From Anastrepha obliqua (taxonomy: Eukaryota > Arthropoda > Insecta > Diptera > Tephritidae), in the NCBI RefSeq assembly GCF_027943255.1, contig NC_072893.1, forward strand, positions 42,058,001 to 42,122,000: a DNA stretch of 64,000 nucleotides. The letters are read 5' to 3'. Each line of letters starts with the position of its first letter. Position 1 is the first letter of the stretch. The notes under the pieces were generated by a model. The model made no database searches. It was not told the origin of the DNA and saw nothing but the letters and a program-made list of their open reading frames with translations. Shown here one piece after another: positions 35,045 to 45,431 of this stretch. The position numbers and the translations under genes were made by a program.

Positions 35045-36689
35045 GATCGAATTTTTTGGTGGGTGTATGTATTCAAATTGTCATTTACGTTCATTTCATT
35101 AGAATACCATAAAAAATGTCTGTTGCAATAGTCCTCGAGATTAGAAATCGAAGAAAAAAATGCTTTATCCATTGATTTGCAACTGTCGAAACAAAAATTA
35201 GACTTTTTGAATGAAAGCAAACTATGCATGATTCCAATCATTGAAACAGTTATCCTGTGTGGCCGACAAGAACTTGCTCTCAGAGGTTCCAATGATACGG
35301 GAAGAATTTCTGAAGACGAACCGTTGACGAATGATGGAAACTTTAGAGCTCTCTTAAGATATCGAGCCAAAACTGATGAGCGGTTGAAAAAACACCTCAG
35401 TGATTCACCAAAGAACGCAATGTACATAAGCAACTGTGTCCAGAATGAACAAATGTGTCGATCGAGTGAACAAATCGAAGGACTTTTCTTTTCTCGGAGA
35501 TGATACGCCAGACATTGCAGGAGTAGAACAAAGTTCAATTTGCATTCGCTACTTGGCTAAATGCGGCAAAAAGTTCACCATTCAGGAAGATTTTTTGTGT
35601 TTTATTCCTATCACCGATTTTACTGGAAAGGGAATAGGAAGTGCTTACCTCGATTTCCTCAAATCTTCCGGACTAGATTGCAAGTATTTCTTCGGGCAAG
35701 GATATGACGGTGCGAGAGCGGTTAGCGGAGAGTTCCAAGGGGCCCAAGCTGTTGTTAGAAAAACTTTTCCCCTCGCGCTCTGCTCTCATTGTGCTGCTCA
35801 TAGCTTCAATTCGGCGGTAAGCTCTGCGTGCAATATAACAGGAATCAAAAATTGTCTGGGAGTTCTAGAGAATATCCATTCCTTCTTCATTTATCCGAAA
35901 CGCCAAAATGCCCTTCAGGGTGCGATAAATGTAAACGAACATCTATCGGAATCTCGAGTAAAGAAATTGAAACAATTTTGTCAAACCAGATGGGTAGAGC
36001 AGCACGAGTTCGTCGCAACATATCTTCATTTGCAACCAGCAGTGATTCGCGCTCTTGAAGTGATTTCTACTACCTGGAAAGACCAAACGACTTCGTCTGG
36101 AGCTTTTCAACTGCTTTCAGCTATAAAAACCGCAAATTTCCAGATATCCATGCATATTTTGAGCTCGGTGCATTCTCTCACATTGTCCCTGAGTCGAGTA
36201 CTTCAAAGAGAAAATCAAGATCTGGGAGAGGCTATCAAATTGGCTGATGCAGCAAAACAAATTTTGATGGAAGGAAGAGAAAACGCTGAGGGTGAGTTTA
36301 GACAAATTTTCAAAAGCGTGAGCGAAATTAGCGAACAATATGAAATTGAATTGCGAAAGCCTAGGATTGCGTCGAAACAGACCCAACGTTCCAACGTACA
36401 AACTGATTCAGCTGAAGATTATTTCCGCATAACAATCTACATACCGTATATTGATTCGTTTCTGGTACAATTACAATCTCGTTTCTTAAATCACCGCAAT
36501 ATTTTATCAAATTTCGCTTGCCTTTTTCCCAACAAAATGCAAATTTTCGAGGAAGAGTCCTGCGCTCAACTATTCCAACCATACTGTTCAATTTTGCACG
36601 ACGATTCTCGTGAAATCTGGGTGAACGAAGTACAACTTTGGCGGAAGCTCATTGCCGGAAAGGAAATAGAAAAAAGAGGTTGTCTGTAA
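35045..36689 (+). pseudogene. DUF4371/ZMYM1-like hAT transposase
   Basis: Translation from 35045 shows EYHKKCLLQ then an in-frame TAG at 35129, then SIDLQLSKQKLDFLNESK, ILCGRQELALRGSND and NDGNFRALLRYRAK, typical of the domain in ZMYM1-like and 52 kDa PKR-inhibitor-repressor-like proteins derived from hAT transposases. After a frameshift near 35480 the frame at 35436-36689 continues: FSFLGDDTPDIAGVEQ, CKYFFGQGYDGARAVSGEF, LCSHCAAHSFNSAV and CQTRWVEQHEFV. The usual N-terminal TTF zinc finger and the final dimerisation block (ERSFSTL type) were not found. The 3' tail (36690-37035) is repeated at 5690-6010. With one stop, one frameshift and two missing ends it is inactive. Confidence 0.75.
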
Positions 36690-37035
36690 AGTCGGTTTAC
36701 TGACGATAGTTTAAGGTGACAACGCCATAAGAAAATATTGATGGAATGGTTGCAATTTTCAAAACAAAATTTTAATTTTATTTGTTTGATAGATATTTTG
36801 TATGGATATAGAGGAGGAGGTAAATAGAATTGCAATGGAATAGGTCAAGTTACATTTACACAAACGTGAAAAATGACGAAACATTTATCAAATTTATGAA
36901 AGATATCTTCAATTTCGATTGTGCATCAGACGTTAATAAGTCAACAACACTAAGAGGCACCATCATCGATTTGCCTTTTTCAAGACACATTACACTCGAA
37001 ACACTCCCTTTCATTTCCTACTTTTTCTATCATCG
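36690..37035 (+). repeat. 3' tail of the DUF4371/hAT-like element
   Basis: Noncoding sequence immediately after the transposase stop that recurs in reverse orientation at 5690-6010. Both copies stop at about the same point (TTTCATTTCCTAC), suggesting a true element boundary close by. Confidence 0.65.
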
Positions 37036-37755
37036 TCCTATTCTCAAGAGAGAAATGGTTCATTACCATGCACACACGAAGAAGGCATATGCTAATACAA
37101 GTATGTGAATTTATATACAAATGCGCATATACATACATATATATGCTCACTCGAGTAGGACAGAGCCAGATGTCGCACGTTGCCGACGCGGGGGCCGATT
37201 GTGCTCTTTGTCGTTCGTTCCGCGCTCTCGCTTGCAGTTCAAGCACATTAGCTTACATTTGCTTGCGTACGGAATGATTCGTATATTTGATATGTCCATA
37301 TGATTTGTATGCATCTTTACATATAGATTTGTTCTTTTTGAAAATTGCGCGAAATTGTATATGTATATGCATGTTTATATACATATATTAGCTTATCCCA
37401 TTTCGTAGTTTATGGTATTCTTAGCGGTATTTCCTTCCGTTATTTGAGATTTAATGGTAAACACGTGCTCATAAGTTAAAAAAGATTGCAAGTTTGGACG
37501 TGAATTCCGTGACACTGTTTTTTTGCAATTATTCGTGGTTTTTGAGTTTTAAAACCAACCAAAAGAATAGTAATTTATTGTGTTAGTGGTTTCGTTATAT
37601 ACTGAGGTAAGTAAGTATTCGTTCTTTTGTTTATTTTAAAAATCATTAGCATTTTCATTTTACTGAGACGTATTTGTCCCACCAGTATTTATGGTGTCCA
37701 AGTCAGTATTGAACATTCTTGGAAATTTTTTTTAAAATGTAGGTTCTGATATTAT
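37036..37755. other. Spacer, no gene recognised
   Basis: Contains CATA-type simple repeats and a short GC-richer patch near 37160-37240 with an open frame but no motif. Confidence 0.4.
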
Positions 37756-37759
37756 TTTC

Positions 37760-38227
37760 CATCAACAATTCGAGAAACGGATGTGACGTGTTTCGATCGG
37801 TTCTTCACAAGTATCAATCTTCTAGAGACTATAAATTACGCAGCGTTAGGAACTATTATGTCGAATCGCAAAAAATTTCCAGTCATCAGCACAAAGCTAA
37901 ACATAGGTCAATGCGTTTTCGGAGAAAGCAACACTGGTGTAATGTATGCTAAATGGTAAGATGCCAAGGAAGTAGTAGTTGTAAGCAATTGTCACTCCTC
38001 TAAAATCTCCATAATTGCTGAAGGGAAGGAAAGAGCAGCTGTTCAACGCAGTGGCACGCCAGGAAGAAAAAGGAAGCTAGCCGTAGGTCACCTACCCATT
38101 CCAATTCCCAATCGAATACATTGCACAGGCTGTGCAGATCAAAAAAAAGACAGGAGAACGAAAACGATTTGCGAAGAATGTCAGATTCCGCTCTGCAAAG
38201 ATTGCTTCGCTCCGTACCATAAATAAA
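37760..38227 (+). pseudogene. piggyBac-like transposase C-terminal fragment
   Basis: Near 37785 the frame reads VTCFDRFFTSINLLETIN, then GTIMSNRKKFPVI, LNIGQCVFGESNTGVMYAKW, a stop, and AKEVVVVSNCHSS. These match the DRFFTSxxLLxxL...GTxRxNRKxxP...W.DKK.VxxLSN order of piggyBac transposases. It ends in a Cys-rich domain (HCTGCADQ, TICEECQIPLCKDCF, H) and a stop at 38225. The N-terminal two thirds are missing and one in-frame stop is present. The Cys-rich tail binds DNA ends in the known family. Confidence 0.78.
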
Positions 38228-38249
38228 GACCAAACTTTTTTATGTTAAA

Positions 38250-39785
38250 GATGCTTTCCATTTCAATTCAACCGGGCTACTCGGGTCATGTTCTTCGATT
38301 TCGATGTAACTTAAATATGTTGCTCTCTGGTCAAAATAATGAGACACGTATTTTTTTGTTCGCCCGAAAAAAATTTTTTTCAAGAGTTATCGGCAATTTT
38401 GTTTTTTGCCTCAAACTCGATTTTTTTTAATTATATAAGAAAAAAATTTTTTGAAATGCCCATAACTTAGTCAAAAATGAACCGATTTTAATAATTCTGG
38501 GTTCAAAATGATCGTAATTACTTACACAAGCGACTTCATGTAGAAACAATTGCAAAAAAGTAGTTGAAAATTTTTTATTTAGTAAAAAAGAAAAAAAATT
38601 TAAATTTTTTCAAAATTCAATATTTCAAAAAGTGCATTTTTTTTTTTTTTATAACTTTTTCCAAATCAAAAAAACATCTCAAACTTTAATTGAGCTGCAT
38701 GCCTAGTAGCTAAAATGCGTTGTTTTTGAGTAATGAATTTTTAAGTAAACACCCTGTTTCGCACTTTTTGTTTTTTGCAAAATAAAAAAATTTCAACTAC
38801 TTTTTTGCAACTATTTCTACATGAAGTCGCTTGTGTAAGTAATTACGATCATTTTGAACCCAAAACTATTAAAATCGGTTCATTTTTGACTAAGTTATGA
38901 GCAATTAAAAAAAATTTTCTTATATAGATTGTTTCCATTTCAATTCAAAAGGGCTATTCGGGACATGTTCTTCGATTTCGATGTAACTCAAATATGTTGC
39001 TCTCTGGTCAAAATAATGAGACACGTACTTTTTTGTTCGCCCGAAAAAATTTTTTTCAAGAGTTATCGGCAATTTTGTTTTTCGGCTCAAAATCGATTTT
39101 TTTTAATTATATAAGAAAAAAATTTTTTGAAATGCCCATAACTTAGTCAAAAATGAACCGATTTTAATAATTTTGGGTTCAAAATGATCGTTATTACTTA
39201 CACGAGCGATTTCATTTAGAAATAGTTGCAAAAAAGTATTTGAAAATTTTTTATTTTGCAAAAAACAAAAAGTGCGAAACAGGGTGTTTACTCAAAAATT
39301 CATTACTCAAAAACAACGCATTTTAGCTACTAGGCATGCAGCTCAATTAAAGTTTGAGATGTTTTTTTGATTTGGAAAAAGTTAAAAAAAAAAAAAATGC
39401 ACTTTTTGAAATATTGAATTTTGAAAAAATTTAAATTTTTTTTCTTTTTTACTAAATAAAAAATTTTCAACTACTTTTTTGCAATTGTTTCTACATGAAG
39501 TCGCTTGTGTAAGTAATTACGATCATTTTGAATCCAGAATTATTAAAATCGGTTCATTTTTGACTAAGTTATGGGCATTTCAAAAAATTTTTTTCTTATA
39601 TAATTAAAAAAAATCGAGTTTGAGGCAAAAAACAAAATTGCCGATAACTCTTGAAAAAAATTTTTTTCGGGCGAACAAAAAAATACGTGTCTCATTATTT
39701 TGACCAGAGAGCAACATATTTAAGTTACATCGAAATCGAAGAACATGACCCGAGTAGCCCGGTTGAATTGAAATGGAAAGCATCT
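38250..39785. mobile_element. Long near-palindrome: tandem foldback dimer, 677 bp arms
   Basis: Begins AGATGCTTTCCATTTCAATT and ends AATTGAAATGGAAAGCATCT. The left arm (38250-38926) is complementary to the right arm (39109-39785) nearly end to end, including the distinctive pairs GGGCTACTCGGGTCATG/CATGACCCGAGTAGCCC and GCCTCAAACTCG/CGAGTTTGAGGC. The 182 bp loop (38927-39108) is itself another forward copy of the arm terminus (TTTCCATTTCAATTCAAAAGG). The arms are the same family as 31181-32025. It begins about 20 bp after the piggyBac-like stop codon. No coding capacity. Confidence 0.9.
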
Positions 39786-39887
39786 AAATATATTGCTTTT
39801 GTATTATTTTTTATTATATTCTTTACCGAAACAATTAATTGAATTCCAAATAAAATTAGTTTCATATAAAACCAAAGTGCAATTATA

Positions 39888-40823
39888 AAGGATTTTTCAA
39901 TTGGCGCGGGTCGATTTTGGCGCCCTGTGGCAGCCATTTTGTTTTGGTGACATCTGTCAAATCTTTTGTTTATTATTCAGTTGTTTATGCCAAATCATCA
40001 TGGCAAGTTACACGATTGAACAGCAATTTCAAATGATAAAACTTTATTATCAAAATGAGTGTTCATTAAAGCAAGCGTTGCGCGCATTGCGCCCATTTTT
40101 CGGTAGACGTGTTGGCCCTTCAAAGTCGACTCTTCAACGTTTGGTGGCCAAATTTGAGACGACCGGGTCAGTAAACAATCAGCCAACACCCGTACGTTCA
40201 AGGAACGCAAGATCAGCCGAAAACATTGCCGCGGTTCGTGAAAGTGTAGAGCAGAACACGAGGCAGTCTATTCCTCGCCGTGCACAAGAACTTGGCCTTT
40301 CGCAGACTTAAACTTGGCGAATTTTGCGTCGGGACTTGGGCCTACACCCGTACAAGATCCAACTGACCCAGGAGCTCAAAGTTGATGGCCATAGACAACG
40401 CCGTTTGTTCGCTGACTGGGCTTCGGATCGTTTGGAAGAGAACCCCAGTTTTGGGCGAAAAAACCATCTTTAGTGACGAGGCGCATTTTTGGATGAATGG
40501 CTGTGTTAACAAACAAAATTGCCATATATGGGACGACACAAATCCACACGAGGTTCACCAGGTGATAATGCATCCTCAAAAAGTTACCGTTTGGTGTGGA
40601 TTTTGGGCCGGCGGCGTCATTGGTCCGTACTTTTTTGAAAACGACGTTGGTGAGGCGGTCACCGTCAACAGCGAGCGCTACACAACGATGATAACCAATT
40701 TCTTATGGCTCATATTGAACCATGTGGACCTAGACGACATGTGGTTCCAGCAGGACGGCGCTACGTGCCACACAGCAAACGTCACGATTGACATTCTCAA
40801 CATCTACCCGCCCTTTATATGAG
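39888..40823 (+). mobile_element. DD41D-like mariner element, diverged, 3' truncated
   Basis: The left end is near AAGGATTTTTCAATTGGCGC after a TA (39886-39887), resembling subfamily C ends. The sequence is lost after the second catalytic block at about 40800, and no right inverted repeat was found. Confidence 0.65.
40000..40822 (+). pseudogene. DD41D-like transposase, stop and frameshift, 3' truncated
   Basis: ATG at 40000: MASYTIEQQFQMIKLYYQN, STLQRLVAKFETTGSVNNQ (HTH), NIAAVRESVEQNTRQSIPRR, then TAA at 40309-40311. It continues DLGLHPYKIQLTQELK and, after a frameshift near 40455, the frame from 40382 gives IFSDEAHFWMNGCVNKQNC, TVWCGFWAGGVIGPYFFEN and [15 protein letters not shown], ending in unrelated sequence before the third Asp. 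Blocks match the other DD41D copies; spacing to the third Asp cannot be measured. Confidence 0.78.
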
Positions 40824-41029
40824 GTACCGGATCATAAAATACTAATCGGGACATACATGTAAATCCCATTCAAAAACACTGACGGAACATATATGTCCCA
40901 GCCCCTCCCACCACCACTTTTTACCCGATTCAAATCCTGAAGTGATGGAATACTTTTATTTTCCCTATTGCAACGATTGAACATGTAAAACAAGTTCCCT
41001 TTACCTCAGCTACTTTTCGGATGGAAAGG

Positions 41030-41290
41030 GTTAAGCCCCTGCGAACAATTGAAAAAGGACTAGAGCTCATGTGTAAACGCGCTTATGATGAGAGGTATAT
41101 TAAAATATATCGTTTGATAGAAGTAACTGTACACTATAGTTGGTGTACTTGCAAGAAATGTAATGAGCCGGGTTTAAAAGAGACGCTGGAGCATCTACAA
41201 TGCTGCTGTCTGGCTCATTTTTGAAAGACTAGAATGTATCCCTGAACTGGAGCTTGAGCGACTCCTAAAATCGCGAATAATATGCGCATC
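41030..41290 (+). pseudogene. Non-LTR retrotransposon C-terminal fragment
   Basis: CKKCNEPGLKETLEHLQCCC matches the CxxCxxPGxxETxEHLLCxCPAL zinc-knuckle block of LOA/I-type ORF2, followed by broken remnants of the C-terminus. No RT or ends. Confidence 0.6.
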
Positions 41291-41299
41291 TTGAGCGAT

Positions 41300-42257
41300 G
41301 CGAATTTCCGCTAAAATAGGACTCTGATCTGGTATATGTGTATGTGCACCAAATCTATACCATTTCCTCCACATTGACACCAGATCAGATCTTCGCGTGG
41401 CTTCCGCCAGCCAGTATAACCCAACCTAGGGTATATAATTATACTTGTATTAACTGTTGTACGATACATCCTGCGTGCAAATGAAGGTTGATTTAAATTC
41501 ATTGCCATCATTCAACCAATTTTCCTTCTTGCCACCGAAAGGCGTCTTAGCCAATATGTACATGCAGCTGCCGTACTAGCGGCTTGCCACGCTTGAATAT
41601 TTTTATTCGTCACGAAATCAATAATCTTTGCAGTTGGCAATATCGAATATGATTGTATGTACAATTGCATGAGCAATAATATGAGAGAGTGTGTGTTTTT
41701 TTTTTTTTGAGTTCAGGAAAAAATACAAAAATAAATTTAAATACCCTTAAAGAGAAATGCATTCCAACAAACAGTACTTTGAAATGCTTGTGATATCTTA
41801 CAAAATCTGTGCTGCGTACCTTTGGCAGCATCTTAAATTTTATTTCAAATATGATAGTTTCATAGCTTCACATTGTGAAACTCCTTCATGCCTTTGCACT
41901 GCCAACACACATTTTCGATTTGGTTTCTCTTCTTGGCGCATTTGTTCCTGCGATTCCAACTCCCTGCGGACCAGTTGCATGCCACAGCATTATTATTTCG
42001 CCTGTTGCAGACGATAGTGAAATCATAAAATATTTTCGTAATTGAAAATGCGCTAAGGGAATAAATTATTGAATTATAATCTGTGGGAATTTTTTTTCTC
42101 TTGGTTGGATTTGTATGTGGTTTTCTTCGTGCTTCGCTCGATTTGCATGAATTTATTTAAATTTAATTTAATTACTAAGAAATTACAATAATATCAGTTT
42201 TTATTTTCAAAGATAGTCCATGAAAGAATCCATGAAAAAGAGATGTGATGGCGTTGC
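41300..42257. other. AT-rich spacer, no gene recognised
   Basis: No recognisable motif. A poly-T tract lies at 41697-41708. Confidence 0.45.
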
Positions 42258-42261
42258 CACC

Positions 42262-42760
42262 TTGGTTGGTTGGTTGGTTTAAGGATGACCCCCCTTCGGA
42301 GTGCCATATAGACCGCAAGTTGTCCTAGAGCTCATTATTTTATATGATTCCCCCACCTAACCGAGATTTTTATTATAGATTTTGGTCAAAGATATTAATT
42401 CGTTTCGAGAATTTGATGAGAGATTCGATTTTCAGGTCCGAGAGTACTGAAAGATTGTCAATTGTTAGAGAGCCTAGAAGAGCGAGTCGACGTCTGGCTA
42501 GACCGGGACAACTGCACAGCAAATGTCTGCTCGATACTTCCTCATCTTCGTCCTCGCAGTATCTGCACAGGTCGTTTTGAGGAACTCCGAGCCGATGTGC
42601 GTGAGTGCCCAAAAGGCAGTGGCCGGTGATAAGAGATATTATATGCCTTAGTTCGTGTTTCGAAAGACTTATAAGGGTTTTTGTCTGTTTCAGATTGAAG
42701 GATGGCCAGATTTGTCTGATCGTAACGCAAGTAGTTTCCACTCGCCACGCGTCGCCACCT
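42262..42760 (-). pseudogene. LOA/I-like retrotransposon 3' end, left inverted copy
   Basis: The minus-strand frame 42741-42373 reads LISLSKHELRHIISLITGHC, then LLGTHAHRLGVPQNDLCRYC, HLLCSCPGLARRRLALLGS and LSVLSDLKIESLIKFSKR. This is the ORF2 C-terminus: TGHCxxGxHAxRLG, zinc knuckle, CPxLxRRRL. It is followed by the 3' UTR and a (TTGG)n-like end at 42262-42280. It is the mirror image of 43130-43628 with few differences and has lost everything upstream of the knuckle region. Confidence 0.78.
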
Positions 42761-42875
42761 TAAATTCAACATATTGCATGCTCAGCAGCATTTCTCCAAG
42801 AAGGCACCCTAATATTTTCACGTCAGAAACAGTCCACAGTATAATATTAAATGATTCTAGAGGAAGATAAGTGAA
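42759..42875 (-). other. Exon-like 117 bp segment with splice-site-like borders
   Basis: On the minus strand the segment is bounded by an acceptor-like CTTGTCTTCAAG and a donor-like AAG/GTGGCG, is exactly 39 codons with no stop, and reads FTYLPLESFNIILWTVSDVK followed by ILGCLLGEMLLSMQYVEFK. SDVKILGCLLGEML resembles the DxxxLGCxxxE block of kinase-like domains. It does not look like the retrotransposon protein around it. This may be a host exon fragment, or chance; I cannot assign a gene. Confidence 0.3.
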
Positions 42876-42939
42876 CTTGAAGACAAGTGATATCAGTTTT
42901 AAATATAACGGGTGGTCTATACACGAGTTTCCTTTTAAA

Positions 42940-43628
42940 AAATCACAAGTAACCAGCTCCAAGTTATCTGGATACCGGGTCACAGTGGATTCGAAGGTAA
43001 CTGCAAAGCTGATGAGCTCGCAAGAGCTGGAGCTGCGCAATCAAATGTTAGTGACTTACCCACAATCCACATTCCGCTCTCAACATGTAAAATGCTCATC
43101 GATCGAGAATTTCACAGCATTGCTGATCGGAGGTGGCGAGTGGAAACTACTTGCGTTACGACCAGACAAATCTGGCCATCCTACAATCTGAAACAGACAA
43201 AAACCCTTATAAGTCTTTCGAAACACGAACTAAGGCATATAATATCTCTTATCACCGGCCACTGCCTTTTGGGCACTCACGCACGTCGGCTCGGGGTTTC
43301 TCAAAACGACCTGTGCAGATACTGCGAGGACAAAGATGAGGAAGTATCGAGCAGACATTTGCTGTGCAGTTGTCCGGGTCTAGCCAGAAGTCGACTCGCT
43401 CTTCTAGGCTCTCCAACAATTGACAATCTTTCAGTACTCTCGGACCTGAAAATCGAATCTCTCATCAAATTTTCGAAACGAATTAATATCTTTGATCCAA
43501 ATCTACAATAAAAATCTCGGTTAGGTGGGGAAATCATTTAAAATAATGAGCTCTAGGGCAACACAACGGACCCAACTTGCGGTCTATGTGGAACTCCGAT
43601 GCGGGGTCACCCTTAAACCAACCAGCTC
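42940..43628 (+). pseudogene. LOA/I-like retrotransposon 3' end, right inverted copy (with RNase H end)
   Basis: The plus strand reads IWIPGHSGFEGNCKADELAR (RNase H, including the late acidic residue), AGAAQSNVSDLP, then WRVETTCVTTRQIWPSYNLK, LISLSKHELRHIISLITGHC, LLGTHARRLGVSQNDLCRYC and HLLCSCPGLARSRLALLGS, to a stop at 43509-43511. The frame is open from RNase H to the C-terminus. The 3' UTR ends CCTTAAACCAACCAG. The 43130-43628 part is the inverted counterpart of 42262-42760. Confidence 0.78.
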
Positions 43629-43869
43629 TTACCAATGGCAACCAATAGCTTTCCGGCAGCTAGAGCTGTTTGATCGATAAACTATTCGCCCCTCCCATTT
43701 CTATTCTCTAGAACTCACGGAGAAGTCACCTAGTAGGATTTAAAACTCTTCTGAGATGGGAACTTAGGAGATAATCGCCGCCTTTAATAACCTTTCAGGC
43801 AGCAGACTAGTTGCTCCGTGGCAACTTTTAAGCTACAATTCGTGCTTTCAAGCAAGTAGATAAGTACAT

Positions 43870-44125
43870 TTTAGGTTTGATTAGGTTGACCCGGCTGGCT
43901 GAAAGCCATCACATAGACCTATTGATCCTTAGTGTTACCAGATGGAGCAAGACCCTTAGGTTTCTTTGTAGTAGACATCTTGTAATACGTCTGCGTTTTG
44001 CGAATCTAAGTAAACTTTGGAACTCTATCCCTGAGAGGTATTCTAACTTCTCATAATGTAAAGCTTCTAAGCATTTTAGTTTATTCCACCTCCTATCTAT
44101 CCATATTTTCATGTCCGCAGCGATG
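43870..44125 (-). pseudogene. LOA/I-like retrotransposon 3' end fragment
   Basis: The minus strand reads MKIWIDRRWNKLKCLEALHY, then LEYLSGIEFQSLLRFAKRRR, recalling LSVLSDLKIESLIKFSKR at the end of the copies at 42.4 and 43.4 kb. A short 3' UTR follows. The upstream part is cut by the TTAA-type repeat at 44129. Confidence 0.5.
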
Positions 44126-44128
44126 TAA

Positions 44129-44854
44129 GGGATAAACGCTAAAAAAAACACTTTTTTCATGAATTTATTGTAGCGAAACGGTTCAAGTCAGTTTATTAAA
44201 AGTTGTTGCATATTATAAAGTAACATTTCAAGAATATTTGATAAAATTTTCATGTAAAAATATTGCAAAATGAGCGAATGAGAGCACATTTACGTAGACG
44301 TCTTTTCAAAAATACATTTTGCAGTAGTCAGCATATCTCAGCGTAGAATCATCTGAAATCAAAAAAATCGAATAATTTAAAGTATGAGTTAAACTTCCCC
44401 CCAACGTTTATTTTGACGATTTATTTTCATTTTCAGCCATTTGGTAGTCGTTTGAAGTAAAAAGTGATTTTTGACGAAAAAATGCCGCCATTTTGTAGGT
44501 GTAAAACCACCTTAATATAAAAAAAAATGGCGAAAAAAAACGTTGGGGGTAGGTTTTTTATATGTAAAATATGTGTGCAAAATTTCAAAAGGATCGGTTG
44601 AGTAGTTTTCAAATGCCAATGACTACGCACTTAAAAAAAAAAGGTTCGAGAAAACCGCGTTTAAAGTTTTAAGTTAACGGACCACGCGCGCAACTGCTGC
44701 GTTTCGGCAGATGTTTGAGGCGGCTCGGCTTTATATAACTTAAAAAGTTTTGCTCGGATTGATTAAAATTTTAACACGGTATTTTTGAAATGTTTTACTA
44801 CAATAGCATGCAAAAAAAAATCGATTTTTATCCCTTACCCCCCCCCCCCCCCCC
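44129..44854. mobile_element. TTAA-flanked nonautonomous element, copy B
   Basis: The right end is a run of C followed by TTAA (44855-44858); the left end is TGTAAGGGATAAACGCTAAAA, where TTAA has decayed to GTAA. Internally colinear with 53629-54358: AGCGTAGAATCATCTGAAAT, AAGTATGAGTTAAACTTCCC, CCACCTTAATATAAAAAAA, AAAATTTCAAAAGGATCGGTTG, AAATCGATTTTTATCCC. It interrupts a retrotransposon end on its left and a transposase N-terminus on its right. Confidence 0.72.
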
Positions 44855-44858
44855 TTAA

Positions 44859-45000
44859 CAGAATACGCATTTTTATTATAAAGTTCAGTGATTTGCAAGC
44901 GTTGTTCGTTTATAAGACGATTCATGGTTAAATTATAGACCAAACTGAAGATGTTTGACAGTGAAACAAAACACGAAAAGTGCGTCAGCTGTTTAAACCA
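44859..45000 (-). pseudogene. DD41D-like transposase N-terminal stub
   Basis: The minus strand reads MNRLINEQRLQITELYNKNA from about 44925, parallel to MNRLTPEQRLQIVPIYYENN of the element at 68-1365, with a similar leader (GTTTGGTCTATAATTTAACC). It stops at the C-tract end of the TTAA-flanked element, which presumably inserted into it. Confidence 0.6.
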
Positions 45001-45431
45001 ACTGTTTAAAAAGATAATAGCTAACATTGCATAGCATATAGCGACATTGGGTCGAGAATTACTTCTATCGTTGCTGGCGGGGAAGTACGTATTGCTCCCG
45101 CAACACAAAGGTTTTTCTTTCTGGATACTTCACTTCACTCATTAGGTTGACTCGAATCCTATCCGAAATTATAGCTCTCATTACGGAGAAGGATCTTATC
45201 CAGGGTAAAGGAATAATAATAGTGTTAGACTATCTCTTCGTGAGATTTACTTACTTAGTATTCACATATTTCATTAATTAAAATATTATTACAAGTTTAA
45301 GGATATAAAATGGTAAAATTTATTAGATACGTACACGAATTAATTAACAATTTTCGCAGAAATTCGTAATTTTGAAAATTTCTCCAATTTTTACACTTTT
45401 TTACATTTGTTTCACACTCAAATTTGTATTT

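Noticed and set aside
37068..37303. Cys-containing open frames in a GC-richer patch
   Set aside because: No start context, no homology recognised, and overlap with CATA microsatellite.
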